Under the pieces are notes generated by a model. It was not told where the DNA came from, made no database searches, and worked only from the letters and a program-made list of their open reading frames with translations. The translations under genes and the position numbers were made by a program. 61,820 nucleotides of DNA from a virus: IMG/VR virus record IMGVR_UViG_3300049218_000500, positions 1 to 61,820 of that record; one strand, given 5' to 3'. Shown here in pieces: positions 48,495 to 57,136 of this stretch (positions within the stretch are counted from its first letter, which is position 1; the number at the start of each line of letters is the position of its first letter).

Positions 48495-49135
48495 GCGATT
48501 ACGCCAGACTGGCGAACCAGATGCGAGAGCAGGCATTGGCGGCGGGCAACGCAAGCGCCGAGCCACGTCACGCGACGATTAGCAGCTATGACCCTAGCGC
48601 GCATGCAGTAAAGGTGTTGGTGCAGCCGGAAAACGAGGAGTCGGGCTGGATGCCGCTGCCTGCTGTTGCTATCGGCAATGGGTTTGGGTTCGCAGTCGGT
48701 CCGAATATCGGCGATCAGGTACTTGTGAACTTCCCGCACGGGAGTTTTGAGGCGGGTGTCATCGTCGGCCGTTACTTCGATGCAGTGAATCAAGCGATCG
48801 CGGTGCCGTCCGGGGAGATTTGGGCGGTGCACAAGTCAGGTAGTTCGCTCAAGTTCCTGACGAACGGCGACGTGCAGATGGTCGTCAAGGGCAACTACAC
48901 CGAGACAGTGACCGGCACCACGACGCGCACTGCTACAGCGCACCAGATCATGGGGCCTGTCGTGACGGACAAGACGATTTATGCCGGTGGCGACATCACG
49001 GATAACGCAGCGAGTGGCAACCAGCAGACGATGTACGGCATGAGACAGGCGTACGACATCCACTATCACCAAGTCGTCAAGGTGCAAACGGGTGACACCA
49101 CGATCAACAGTGAAGTGCCAACTCCGCAGGTATAG
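48491..49135 (+). CDS. Baseplate spike protein (gpV/gp45-like)
   Basis: 214 residues. An OB-like domain (about 30-100, VKVLVQPENEESGWMPL, GDQVLVNFPHGSFEAGVIVGR) is followed by a beta-helix spike and a tip with IHYHQV. Two His in an HxH arrangement bind iron at the tip of P2 gpV-type spikes. This is the membrane-piercing point. Confidence 0.9.
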   Translation: MSDYARLANQMREQALAAGNASAEPRHATISSYDPSAHAVKVLVQPENEESGWMPLPAVAIGNGFGFAVGPNIGDQVLVNFPHGSFEAGVIVGRYFDAVNQAIAVPSGEIWAVHKSGSSLKFLTNGDVQMVVKGNYTETVTGTTTRTATAHQIMGPVVTDKTIYAGGDITDNAASGNQQTMYGMRQAYDIHYHQVVKVQTGDTTINSEVPTPQV

Positions 49136-49137
49136 CC

Positions 49138-49539
49138 ATGTTCGACCTTGACCACTATTACGGGGGCGACCTCAGCGTCGATTCTACGGGCGACTTGGCC
49201 GTTGCGGATGCCACGACGACGGGTGAGCAGCGCATTTATCGACGCTTGCTTACGAACCCGGCCCTGGTGAACCAAGCGGGCGAGACGCTGGCGAGCGGAG
49301 ATTACATCTTCCACCCGGAATACGGCGCGGGTGTAGGCCGTTATGTTGGCGAGCCGACCCGCCTGGACGAATGCCGCTCGAATATCAAAGAGCAGATCGG
49401 ACTAGAAGCGGCGGTGGCCACCACGCCGCGCCCGGTTATCACACTCACCGCCGACGGGAACCAGCTTGCCGCAGTCGTGCAGTACAACGACGCGCAGACG
49501 ACGACGCCAGTAACTGTATCTTTTGACGTGAACAAATGA
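49138..49539 (+). CDS. Baseplate wedge protein (gpW/gp25-like)
   Basis: 133 residues of the gp25/gpW lysozyme-like wedge group: GEQRIYRRLLTNPALVNQAG, GDYIFHPEYGAGVGRYVGEP, then a C-terminal strand region. Two bases after the spike gene and overlapping gpJ by 4 bases. Confidence 0.86.
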   Translation: MFDLDHYYGGDLSVDSTGDLAVADATTTGEQRIYRRLLTNPALVNQAGETLASGDYIFHPEYGAGVGRYVGEPTRLDECRSNIKEQIGLEAAVATTPRPVITLTADGNQLAAVVQYNDAQTTTPVTVSFDVNK

Positions 49540-50666
49540 GCGTATCCACGAAATCCTTTGCGACGATGGTGTCGGACTTTGCCGTCGCGGTGCAGGGTAG
49601 CTCAAGCAAGCTGATCAATTTTACGAAGGGCGCGGTATTACGCGCGACGGCTGAGGCCACGGCAAGTGTGTCGCTGTGGCTTCAAGGCACGATCTTGCAA
49701 GTGCTCGCGCTGACTCGGGCCGCCTCGTCGAATGGTTCGGATCTCGATACTTGGTTCGCCCAATTCAATTTCACGCGCTTGCCGGCCGACGCTGCAACGA
49801 CGCAAGAAACGTTTTCTCGATACACGCCAACGAACTCGGCACTGGTGCAGGTCGGCGCACTGGTGCAGACAGCTGACGGAACGGTGCAGTTCACGGTTGT
49901 GGCCGACACGACCAATCCCGCTTACAGCGCTTCTCAGGGCGGTTATGTGATCCCGGCGGGGCAAGCGAGCGTAACCGCCGCAGTGCAATGCACAGTCGCC
50001 GGAGCTGCAGGCAACGTTGCGGCCGGCGCACTGAATTCGCTGGGTACCGGTATCAACGGAGTCGACTATGTGTCGAATGCTTCGGCGGTAGTGAATGGCA
50101 GTGATGCCGAGACCGACACTGCCGCGCGCACAAGGTTCGTGCTGTTCATTGCCAGCCTTGAAGCTGCGACGCTTCTTGCCGTAAAAAATGCCGTCGCGGC
50201 GGTACAGTCTGGGATGACGGCGATCATTGCAGAAAACACGCAATATAACGGCCAGACCCAGGCTGGTTATTTCACTGCGATCGTCAATGATGGGTCCGGT
50301 GCAGCGACATCGACTGAAATAGCAAATGCCTCGACAGCGATCGAGGCTGTGCGCCCACTCACGGTCACGTACGGGGTCCATGCGCCTACACCGGTGCAGG
50401 TGATCATCTCGATGTCCATCACAGTCGACACGGGCTACACGAAGTCCGCAGTGGCCGCGTTGGTGCAGGCGGCGGTCAATGCCTATGTCGCGTCCATCGC
50501 CACTACCGAGGCCGGTGCAACGTTGCCGTACACGAATGTTGCGACGCAGGCGTATGGCGTCGATGGCGTGACGAACGTGTCGAATGTCTTGGTCAACGGC
50601 GGCACCGCCGACTTGACGATCGGTTATCAAGGCGCGTTCCAAGCGTCAACTGTGACGGTGAATTGA
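49536..50666 (+). CDS. Baseplate wedge protein J
   Basis: 376 residues of the gpJ/gp47-like family: FTKGAVLRATAEATASVSLWLQ, LDTWFAQFNFTRLPA, a repeated Ala-rich centre and DAETDTAARTRF followed by VQSGMTAIIAENTQY. Links wedge components around the hub. Confidence 0.9.
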   Translation: MSVSTKSFATMVSDFAVAVQGSSSKLINFTKGAVLRATAEATASVSLWLQGTILQVLALTRAASSNGSDLDTWFAQFNFTRLPADAATTQETFSRYTPTNSALVQVGALVQTADGTVQFTVVADTTNPAYSASQGGYVIPAGQASVTAAVQCTVAGAAGNVAAGALNSLGTGINGVDYVSNASAVVNGSDAETDTAARTRFVLFIASLEAATLLAVKNAVAAVQSGMTAIIAENTQYNGQTQAGYFTAIVNDGSGAATSTEIANASTAIEAVRPLTVTYGVHAPTPVQVIISMSITVDTGYTKSAVAALVQAAVNAYVASIATTEAGATLPYTNVATQAYGVDGVTNVSNVLVNGGTADLTIGYQGAFQASTVTVN

Positions 50667-51352
50667 TGGCGACCGGCGATTCTGATGACATTCTTGCTCG
50701 GCTGAAGACGGTCAAGCCGCGAAATTGGTTCGGTGATTGGGCGCTCGCGCCGGTCATCAGCGCCGTGCTCACTGGTGTTGCCACCGTTTTATCGGCAATC
50801 TACCTGCTTGTGGTGTTTGCTAAGGCGCAGACCCGGCTCGACACCTCATCCGGTGGTTGGATCGATATATGGGCTGCAGATTTCCTTGGGACCTACCTCC
50901 CACGCAAGCCGAACGAGACTGATGCCAGTTATATCGCGCGCATCAAGATCGCGATTTTTCAAGGGAAGGGCACGCGCCCGGCGATGATCACGGCTCTCAC
51001 GCAGCTGACGGGCCGCGCGCCGATCATCTTCGAGCCAAATCGACCGCTCGATACCGGATGCATGGGCGCAAATACAGGGCCTGCCAGCTTCTGCGGTGTC
51101 TCGCGTATGGGCTCGCTGGCCGTGCCGTACTCGGCGCTGATCACCGTATATCGGCCACTAGTGTCAGGGGGCTCGGCCGGGGCGGCGTACGCAAATGCGC
51201 CGGCCTGGTCCGCTCTGTCGACGCCGCTGTCTCAGGGCTATACAGGATCGCTCGCGGACCAGACGAGCTCGGCCAGCGACGCCGACATATACGCGGCGAT
51301 CAATCAGGTGCGGCCGATTGGAACAAGAATCGGTGTAGCAATCACGAATTAA
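50666..51352 (+). CDS. Tail protein I-like baseplate component
   Basis: 228 residues starting at TGATG with gpJ. YQxP-like N-terminal features are weak; instead a hydrophobic segment (APVISAVLTGVATVLSAIYL) is followed by WIDIWAADFLGTYLPRKPNE and the P-rich end with QVRPIGTRIGVAIT. Position and the final motif match Mu gp48/P2 gpI, which links the baseplate to tail fibres. Confidence 0.8.
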   Translation: MATGDSDDILARLKTVKPRNWFGDWALAPVISAVLTGVATVLSAIYLLVVFAKAQTRLDTSSGGWIDIWAADFLGTYLPRKPNETDASYIARIKIAIFQGKGTRPAMITALTQLTGRAPIIFEPNRPLDTGCMGANTGPASFCGVSRMGSLAVPYSALITVYRPLVSGGSAGAAYANAPAWSALSTPLSQGYTGSLADQTSSASDADIYAAINQVRPIGTRIGVAITN

Positions 51353-51374
51353 GCAGAACCAGACGAACCCAGGA

Positions 51375-51397
51375 AGGCCGCCGAGAGCGGCCTTTTT
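51375..51397 (+). terminator. Intrinsic terminator before the tail fibre gene
   Basis: AGGCCGC (51375-51381) pairs with GCGGCCT (51387-51393) around CGAGA and is followed by TTTTT. Separates the baseplate genes from the fibre gene. Confidence 0.82.
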
Positions 51398-51415
51398 CTA
51401 TTTGAGAAGCGAACG

Positions 51416-53536
51416 ATGAAACGACCGTCGACGTATGTAGGGCAAACCGTTTACGAATGGAGCTTGTCTGCTCCATCGCAATATGCGATGACGGCGCTCG
51501 CGAAAGTCTGTCAGACGCTTTTTGGCACGACGACGACTGTCAACGGGCTCGCCTGTACGCCGACGTCGCCCGCAGGCATGACTGTACTTGTCGGGCCTGG
51601 CGAGATTTATCAAATGGCCTCACTGGAGGCGACGGCGTGCGGCACGCTCCCGGCAGACACAGCGCACCAGATCCTGAAGCAGGGTATTCAGCTCGACACC
51701 TTCACGTCGTCGGCGTTTGCCACCCCCGGTACGTCTGGTCAGTCGATTGCTTACCTGATCCAGGCCCAATACGCCGATCAAGACATCAGCGTGGATCCGA
51801 CCACAGGCAACACGCCTGTCGTCCTCCAATACTACAATTCGACCACGCCAAGTTCGCCGTGGTCAGGCCCGAACAATTCTGGTTCGACCAGCAACACGTT
51901 CCGCGATGGCGTTGTCTCGATCAGCGTCAAGGCGGGAGCAGCAGCGACCACCGGGAGCCAAGTCACGCCGTCTCCGGATAGCGGTTATGTCGGCCTGTCG
52001 GTGGTGACAGTGGCGTATGGGCAGACGACGATCACGGCCGCAAACATTGCAGCGTATGCGAACGCTCCGCGGTTGTCGGATTCTTTGCTGAATCAAATCG
52101 CCGCGCGCGCGTTGCTCAACGGCTCCCCCTCGAGCATCTTCAATGCTGCCGCTGCTGCGGCTGGCTCGAATGTCCCGCCGATACAGCAAATTCAATCCGG
52201 CGCAGCCGAGACCGCAGTAGCGACAAATCCTGTAAGCGTCAACGCGATCGTTCTGACTCGCGCTATTCCAGTCACTGCGCTTACGGATCAGATGAAGGTG
52301 CGGTTCAAGGCGGTTGCCGCGAATACGGGCGCAGTCACGCTTAATGATTCGACGCTGGGCGCAAAAGCGCTGAATGGCCAAGGGAATGCGGCTCTCGTGG
52401 GCGGGGAGATTGTTGCCGGTGGCGAGTACGAAGCGATCTACAACGCGACTGCCGGCGTGTATCAGCTTGTGGCGCAATCTGGCGGGGCGATGCAGGTGGG
52501 TGCGGCGGTAAGCGCGTTGCATGCCCCACAGCTACAGCAAGTGCAGAATCTCATTGCCGGCGTCGGCCAGTGCCGCCTGAGTGTCGCAAGTTCGACTTCG
52601 CTTTTGTTGAGCCCATATAACGGCAACAACATCACGGTAAATGGCGCAATCGTACAGCTACCGGCATCCGGCTTGACTCTGGCTAATACCGGGCTACAAA
52701 GCTCCGTTGCGAGCGCATCGTACGCTGTGACGGGCAATGTCGTTACCTATACGACTGCGACAACCCACGGGTTGGCCGTGGGCTCGCGAGTTTATATAGA
52801 GGGCAGTGCAATCGGAGCGAATGGCTCGTACGTCGTTACGGCCGTACCAAGCACAACGCAATTCAGCTTTGCGTTCACTTACGCCACGACATCTAGCACG
52901 ACGGACACGGGCGCGACAATGCAACCTGTTTACTATGCCTATGTCGGCTACGTAAGCAGCACGCTTACTCTGCTCGCGAGTCAGACGGGTTACACCGTTC
53001 AGTCGAACGGCATTGCCACGATGACCGGAGATACGACGAAGACGCTAGTTGGCATGTTTATGGTGAATTCGTCCGGGTTCATCGACAGCCTTGCGTATCG
53101 TTGGTGCTTGAACTGGTTTAACCGGCGTCCCCGTCGGGCTGCAAAAAATGGCGGCTCGATCAGTATCACGCAGCAATCGAACGGAATCATAAGTTCGACG
53201 CTACACACACGTTTCTTGATGTGGGCCGATGATGCGCCTCTGTTGAACTATGCCGGCTCGATAACTTATCCTGGGAGTTCGCCCTCAGCGACTCAACTCT
53301 CTTTCGGTGTTGCCCTAGACGCAACTGCGAATGCGATTGTTCCCGTTGTCGCGGCGACCATTGCGAGTACTGCATCATCCCCTTTTGGTGGGTGCGGAAC
53401 GATTGACGCCGCACTAGCGGGGACGCTTACGCCGAACGAAGGCGCTCATGTGGCGTTGCTTACCGGTTACGTTGGGACTAACGGGGGCACGATAACGCTG
53501 GCCACGTATCAATGCGATATTTCCATTTGGGGCTAA
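51416..53536 (+). CDS. Tail fibre protein
   Basis: 706 residues, Thr/Ser/Ala/Gly-rich. The N-terminus (about 1-220) is the baseplate-binding part with YVGQTVYEW, TVLVGPGEIYQM and YQYADQDISV-like strands. The middle has repeats, then an E1-FCCH-like domain (about 435-500, THGLAVGSRVYIEG, GSYVVTAVP) and a C-terminal domain (about 560-706) that probably contacts the host. No invertase or second fibre gene is visible. Confidence 0.86.
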   Translation: MKRPSTYVGQTVYEWSLSAPSQYAMTALAKVCQTLFGTTTTVNGLACTPTSPAGMTVLVGPGEIYQMASLEATACGTLPADTAHQILKQGIQLDTFTSSAFATPGTSGQSIAYLIQAQYADQDISVDPTTGNTPVVLQYYNSTTPSSPWSGPNNSGSTSNTFRDGVVSISVKAGAAATTGSQVTPSPDSGYVGLSVVTVAYGQTTITAANIAAYANAPRLSDSLLNQIAARALLNGSPSSIFNAAAAAAGSNVPPIQQIQSGAAETAVATNPVSVNAIVLTRAIPVTALTDQMKVRFKAVAANTGAVTLNDSTLGAKALNGQGNAALVGGEIVAGGEYEAIYNATAGVYQLVAQSGGAMQVGAAVSALHAPQLQQVQNLIAGVGQCRLSVASSTSLLLSPYNGNNITVNGAIVQLPASGLTLANTGLQSSVASASYAVTGNVVTYTTATTHGLAVGSRVYIEGSAIGANGSYVVTAVPSTTQFSFAFTYATTSSTTDTGATMQPVYYAYVGYVSSTLTLLASQTGYTVQSNGIATMTGDTTKTLVGMFMVNSSGFIDSLAYRWCLNWFNRRPRRAAKNGGSISITQQSNGIISSTLHTRFLMWADDAPLLNYAGSITYPGSSPSATQLSFGVALDATANAIVPVVAATIASTASSPFGGCGTIDAALAGTLTPNEGAHVALLTGYVGTNGGTITLATYQCDISIWG

Positions 53537-53539
53537 GTT

Positions 53540-53917
53540 ATGACGCAAAAGGTAATCGGTCCGTCTTTTTTCGATGAGTTGACCGCTCATGGCGGGCTAA
53601 TCGGGCAGCACTTTGCGTGGCAGTCAGATGGCACGTTGGAATTCTTTTCCGATACCCCCGAGTCGGTAGTCACCGGCGTCGAGGCGGTATATGAGGCGCA
53701 CGACCCGACGAAACCATCATGGACCGCACGCAAGGCTGCGGCGCAAGCTTTGCTGGACGCGTCCGACATCACGATAAGTCGGTGTTACGAAAATGCAGTG
53801 GCCGCTCCCGCAACGTGGGTTGCATACAGAAGTGCGCTCAGGGCAATCATAAGCGCATCAACTGGCGATGCTACGGCGGCATTGCCAACGAAGCCTGCTT
53901 ATCCTGAGGGCACGTAG
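53540..53917 (+). CDS. Tail-fibre-linked small protein
   Basis: 125 residues three bases after the fibre gene. The C-terminal half (KAAAQALLDASDITISRCYE, WVAYRSALRAIIS, PAYPEGT) is common in short phage proteins encoded after tail fibres and could be a fibre assembly factor. No family confirmed. Confidence 0.7.
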   Translation: MTQKVIGPSFFDELTAHGGLIGQHFAWQSDGTLEFFSDTPESVVTGVEAVYEAHDPTKPSWTARKAAAQALLDASDITISRCYENAVAAPATWVAYRSALRAIISASTGDATAALPTKPAYPEGT

Positions 53918-53941
53918 TCGGATCGGAGTTCGCGAACCTTA

Positions 53942-55171
53942 TTACCGAAGGACTCGCGCTAACGCCATTTCTATGGCGCTCATGATGCGGCGCTCTACAA
54001 TTGAGAGTAGATAGCCAAGAATAATCGTGGCCGCTACGCTTGCTAGCGCTATTGCAACGCAAGCTTTTGCGTTGGTGACATAAGACGCGAATTGCGTAAC
54101 TAAATATGAAAATAGTGTAGTTAGAACGATGACTTGCAAGAGATAAATCGAGAAAGAGATAGTTCCTAAAAACTTCGATATGCCGCTCCTAAAGAATCGG
54201 CATAAATCGATGCTCATATACGATCCGCTAACAAAAAGTATCGACATTACGAATTTTTCGTTTTCTTGCGTCAACAATAGGATCCACTCCCCAAAATTTG
54301 CTGGATTGCTGATCGGCGCATGACTTCGCAAGTAGTACTCGATCAGATAAGCACAGGCCACTAAGATAGGGCCACAAACGCGTGCTGCTACGGTAAGGCC
54401 GATTTTTTTTAACCCACCAGTTGATCTGATGTGACTGAGTAGCACGCCAAAGAAGAAAAGGGCGTAGTAATCCACGCAGTGCAGTGAAATGGCTATAAGC
54501 AGTCCGAGGACTAACTTCGGGTATCTAAGTCTTTCATGAATATAGAGATACAGAAAGACAAAAATTGAGCCGCGCAACTCGGTCGCCATTGTCCAAAGAA
54601 ATGGATTGAAGCCTTTGGGGTTTCCTCCAACGGCAAACACCGTAAAGAAGGGGTACATCAATGCGTCGATGGCATCGAAATCGGATGGAAGCAAAGTGCC
54701 TATCCAATCCTCGCGATGCAGAATTTTGGCGGCTGCGACATTGTTGACTATGCCTAGCCATATCGCTGCAACTGTAATAAGCGTGATTACAAAGATAGGT
54801 GCGGCGAGGCGAAAATATCTTTTTAAAACCATTCTGTCCAAAACGATTTTTTGGGTTCCAGCAAAGAATGGAGTTGAAAGTGCATCGCCGGAAAGAATGA
54901 AAAATATGTAAACAGCTAAAGGCCCGTCGAAAAAAAAGGCCAGTGCAGGCTGCCTGAAATTTGGATGTAGGGTGCCAAAAGATTCATTCCAGAAATGGAA
55001 TACTACGACGGCGAGCGCGGCCCATCCTCGAATGCCGTCGATCTCTTCGACTCGCATCGACTTAGGCAGCGCCATGGTAGGGGTGCCACCATGAACTGAG
55101 GTGTTAGTGCTCGCTTTGACCATTTGATGTGAATGATTCATTTGTGAGGGCGGCAGCATATCAGAAGACAC
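53942..55171 (-). CDS. Membrane acyltransferase (OafA/YrhL-like)
   Basis: Up to 409 residues, about ten hydrophobic segments. EIDGIRGWAALAVVVFHFWNE near residues 43-63 is the acyltransferase-3 signature (R-G-x-A-x2-V-V-x-F-H). Such prophage enzymes acetylate O-antigen or other glycans and change phage receptors. The DNA is much richer in A and T than the late genes, pointing to separate acquisition, and it is read against them. The start is uncertain: the GTG at 55171 is used, but ATGs at 55159, 55141, 55123, 55075 and 55057 are possible and none has a good ribosome-binding site. Confidence 0.9.
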   Translation of the reverse strand: MSSDMLPPSQMNHSHQMVKASTNTSVHGGTPTMALPKSMRVEEIDGIRGWAALAVVVFHFWNESFGTLHPNFRQPALAFFFDGPLAVYIFFILSGDALSTPFFAGTQKIVLDRMVLKRYFRLAAPIFVITLITVAAIWLGIVNNVAAAKILHREDWIGTLLPSDFDAIDALMYPFFTVFAVGGNPKGFNPFLWTMATELRGSIFVFLYLYIHERLRYPKLVLGLLIAISLHCVDYYALFFFGVLLSHIRSTGGLKKIGLTVAARVCGPILVACAYLIEYYLRSHAPISNPANFGEWILLLTQENEKFVMSILFVSGSYMSIDLCRFFRSGISKFLGTISFSIYLLQVIVLTTLFSYLVTQFASYVTNAKACVAIALASVAATIILGYLLSIVERRIMSAIEMALARVLR

Positions 55172-55244
55172 TTGCGGATTAGATTTCGCAATCGATTAAT
55201 GCGTTGAAGAGCAAATTTGCCTTCCTGTGGGTTTTATTGATGCC

Positions 55245-55544
55245 CTATGCGGCCGCATGCTCTCTGATTGCGCGCAGTACATCTTCCCCGATCTTTTCTT
55301 TGGCGATTTCGGTGTCGTAGTGCGTTTGCAGATTCATCCAGCTTTGCGGGTCGACATTGAAAAAAACGCCTAGCCGCACCGCGGTATCGGCGGTGATTGC
55401 GCGCTGGCCTTTGACTATTTCGTTGATGCGTCGCGCAGGAACACCGATCGTCTTTGCAAGGGCGTACTGGCTGATGCCCATTGGCTCCAGCCATTCTTGC
55501 GCCAGGATTTCCCCTGGCGTTGAAAGTGGTACTTCGCGTGCCAT
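55245..55544 (-). CDS. higA: HigA-type antitoxin
   Basis: 99 residues with the HigA HTH (LEPMGISQYALAKTIGVPARRINEIVKG over two helices, about 20-47, then RAITADTAVRLGVFF). It binds HigB and represses the pair's promoter. AAAGGAG precedes the ATG. Downstream of the toxin gene, the usual higBA order. Confidence 0.94.
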   Translation of the reverse strand: MAREVPLSTPGEILAQEWLEPMGISQYALAKTIGVPARRINEIVKGQRAITADTAVRLGVFFNVDPQSWMNLQTHYDTEIAKEKIGEDVLRAIREHAAA

Positions 55545-55556
55545 AGTTTTCTCCTT

Positions 55557-55835
55557 TTAGTGGTAGTCGACGATCTCGACGTCTTGTGCATTGCCGCCTT
55601 CGAATCTGAAGCAAAGACGCCATTGATCATTGATGCGAATACTGTATTGCCCTGCTCGATCTCCCTTCAGTAGCTCCAAGCGGTTGTTCGGCGGTATCCG
55701 TAAGAAATCCAGCGTTGTCGCCGCATGGAGTTGTTGCAGTTTGCGCATGGCCACGCGCTCAATGTTGGCGAAGCGGGCAATCCGCTTACCGGAGAAGAGC
55801 GCTGCCGTATCGCGGCATGTGAAGGAAGAGATCAT
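55557..55835 (-). CDS. higB: HigB-type toxin
   Basis: 92 residues of the RelE-like HigB family, a ribosome-dependent mRNA nuclease: SGKRIARFANIERVAMRKL, LKGDRAGQYSIRINDQWRLC and VEIVDYH at the end. The ATG at 55835 lies just inside an AT-rich operator region. A longer frame to 55871 would begin inside that operator. Confidence 0.93.
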   Translation of the reverse strand: MISSFTCRDTAALFSGKRIARFANIERVAMRKLQQLHAATTLDFLRIPPNNRLELLKGDRAGQYSIRINDQWRLCFRFEGGNAQDVEIVDYH

Positions 55836-55846
55836 GAGAGAAATAA

Positions 55847-55878
55847 TAACGCTTAGTGTTATTAACGTCAAGCGTTAA
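55847..55878. promoter_or_regulatory. higBA operator region
   Basis: Two related palindromes: TAACGCTTAGTGTTA (55847-55861, imperfect) and TTAACG-TCAAG-CGTTAA (55862-55878, perfect halves). They lie just upstream of higB in AT-rich DNA and are the likely HigA sites. Confidence 0.7.
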
Positions 55879-55891
55879 TAGTCTTTTTAGG

Positions 55892-55913
55892 CCCGCCTCG
55901 TGCGGGTTTTTTT
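55892..55913 (+). terminator. Intrinsic terminator before the lysis genes
   Basis: CCCGC (55892-55896) pairs with GCGGG (55902-55906) around CTCGT and is followed by seven T. Short but with a strong U-run; lies just before the lysis cassette. Confidence 0.75.
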
Positions 55914-55932
55914 ACGTCTAAAGGAGACGGAA

Positions 55933-56427
55933 ATGCCCGACAGAGAGGATGGGGGGCCGTATAGCCCTCCAGTTACGCAACGGCTTGCAGCGCGCCACAC
56001 GCTGCTCGCGGAAGTCTATATGGGCTACCAGATGGTCTCAATGGCGTACAGCGGGCAGGTAGGCGGTGACGGTAGTGGGGTCATGCACCAAATGCTTGAG
56101 CGCATGGGCATTGATGACATATGGGGCTGGACCTTCTTGCTGACTGGCGTGGGGATGCTGTTCTTCTCGCTGAGTGAGTTCATCGCGGGTCGCCGCTGGA
56201 ACAGTTCGGCTATCGCTTGGTTTGCTGGATGGCGAAAGTGCTGCGCCGGATGCGCGGCGATTCTCTGGTTGATCGTGGGTTACCTGCTTTTCACGACATC
56301 ACTGAGCGCATTCAAGACATTGACTCTGACAGTGCCGCTGCATCTCGCGATGGCTTGTTATTTCGTTTGGGAGAACAGCCGTGTCCGGTTCTATATGTGG
56401 CATCCCCGTGTTGCGCGTGCTCGCTAG
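55933..56427 (+). CDS. Membrane protein of the lysis region
   Basis: 164 residues with AAGGAG upstream. After a soluble N-terminus (about 1-65) there are hydrophobic segments at about 68-84 (WTFLLTGVGMLFFSLSEFI), 96-125 and 132-148. It may be a holin or a holin regulator. Its 3' end overlaps the next gene by 47 bases. Confidence 0.72.
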   Translation: MPDREDGGPYSPPVTQRLAARHTLLAEVYMGYQMVSMAYSGQVGGDGSGVMHQMLERMGIDDIWGWTFLLTGVGMLFFSLSEFIAGRRWNSSAIAWFAGWRKCCAGCAAILWLIVGYLLFTTSLSAFKTLTLTVPLHLAMACYFVWENSRVRFYMWHPRVARAR

Positions 56428-56812
56428 TCTGCTTGCTGCGTGCGTGGCTTATATGTCTGCGGCTTATGCGGCCAACGTCGTCGCGATTCCAGTCGAGTCG
56501 TCGAGTGATCTGTTGGTCAAGTACGCCTGGGTTGCGTTCATCTCTCTCGCCGGGTGGGCTGTGAATTCTCTGCCCGTCATTGCGGATTGGGGAGAAGGCA
56601 CAACGCGGCGAAAGCTCGTGATCGTGCAAGGCGTAATCCAAGCGCTGTTCTTTGGCGTCATGGCTTTCTGGGGCGCTGCCGGCGCTAATCAAAACATCAT
56701 GGCCTGTTATCTCGCGGCTGCATCTGCTGCGTGGGCAGGAGATCGTTATTTCACATTCGGCAGGAAGGATCCGAACACGCCGGCCGGGCCGGGTACGGAA
56801 GGGGCAAAGTGA
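56381..56812 (+). CDS. Holin candidate
   Basis: 143 residues, GTG start with GGGAGAAC upstream. Three to four hydrophobic segments (about 9-30, 46-64, 80-100 and a weaker 105-120) and a polar C-terminus (GRKDPNTPAGPGTEGAK) fit a class I-like holin that forms lesions in the inner membrane for the endolysin. Confidence 0.74.
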   Translation: MSGSICGIPVLRVLASLLAACVAYMSAAYAANVVAIPVESSSDLLVKYAWVAFISLAGWAVNSLPVIADWGEGTTRRKLVIVQGVIQALFFGVMAFWGAAGANQNIMACYLAAASAAWAGDRYFTFGRKDPNTPAGPGTEGAK

Positions 56813-57136
56813 GTGAACAAGATCGAAGTGAAACTGGTGGCGGACGCCCGTCATTTCTACAAGTGGTCCTCGGTGCGCTGGCAAATCTTTTTGGTCGCGA
56901 TCGTGGCAGCGGCGGGGCACTTGCCGGAGCTACTCAATCACCTGCCGGTAGTGCTGGACTGGCTCAATCAGAACTGGCCACAACTACAGCCGTTTCTGGC
57001 GCGAGTATTCCCATCGGTCAGCGCATCCAATTGGGTAGCGACCGCGCAAGTGCTGGCGATTCTGTTGCGGGTGACGTCGATCGAACGAGTGGCGACAGCT
57101 CCGCCGGAGCAAACCACGCCTGGGGCGCAGCCGTGA
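56813..57136 (+). CDS. Second holin/antiholin candidate
   Basis: 107 residues, GTG start one base after the holin gene. N-terminus KIEVKLVADARHFYKWSSVRWQ is followed by a hydrophobic stretch (IFLVAIVAAAGHLPELL) and an amphipathic C-terminal half. Proteins of this shape (DUF7940-like) commonly precede phage lysozymes. It overlaps the endolysin as GTGA. Confidence 0.74.
   Translation: MNKIEVKLVADARHFYKWSSVRWQIFLVAIVAAAGHLPELLNHLPVVLDWLNQNWPQLQPFLARVFPSVSASNWVATAQVLAILLRVTSIERVATAPPEQTTPGAQP

Noticed and set aside
56731-57132. In-frame upstream extension of the endolysin to 56731
   Set aside because: It would cover the second holin candidate completely; the GTG at 57133 gives a normal-length lysozyme and a GTGA overlap.
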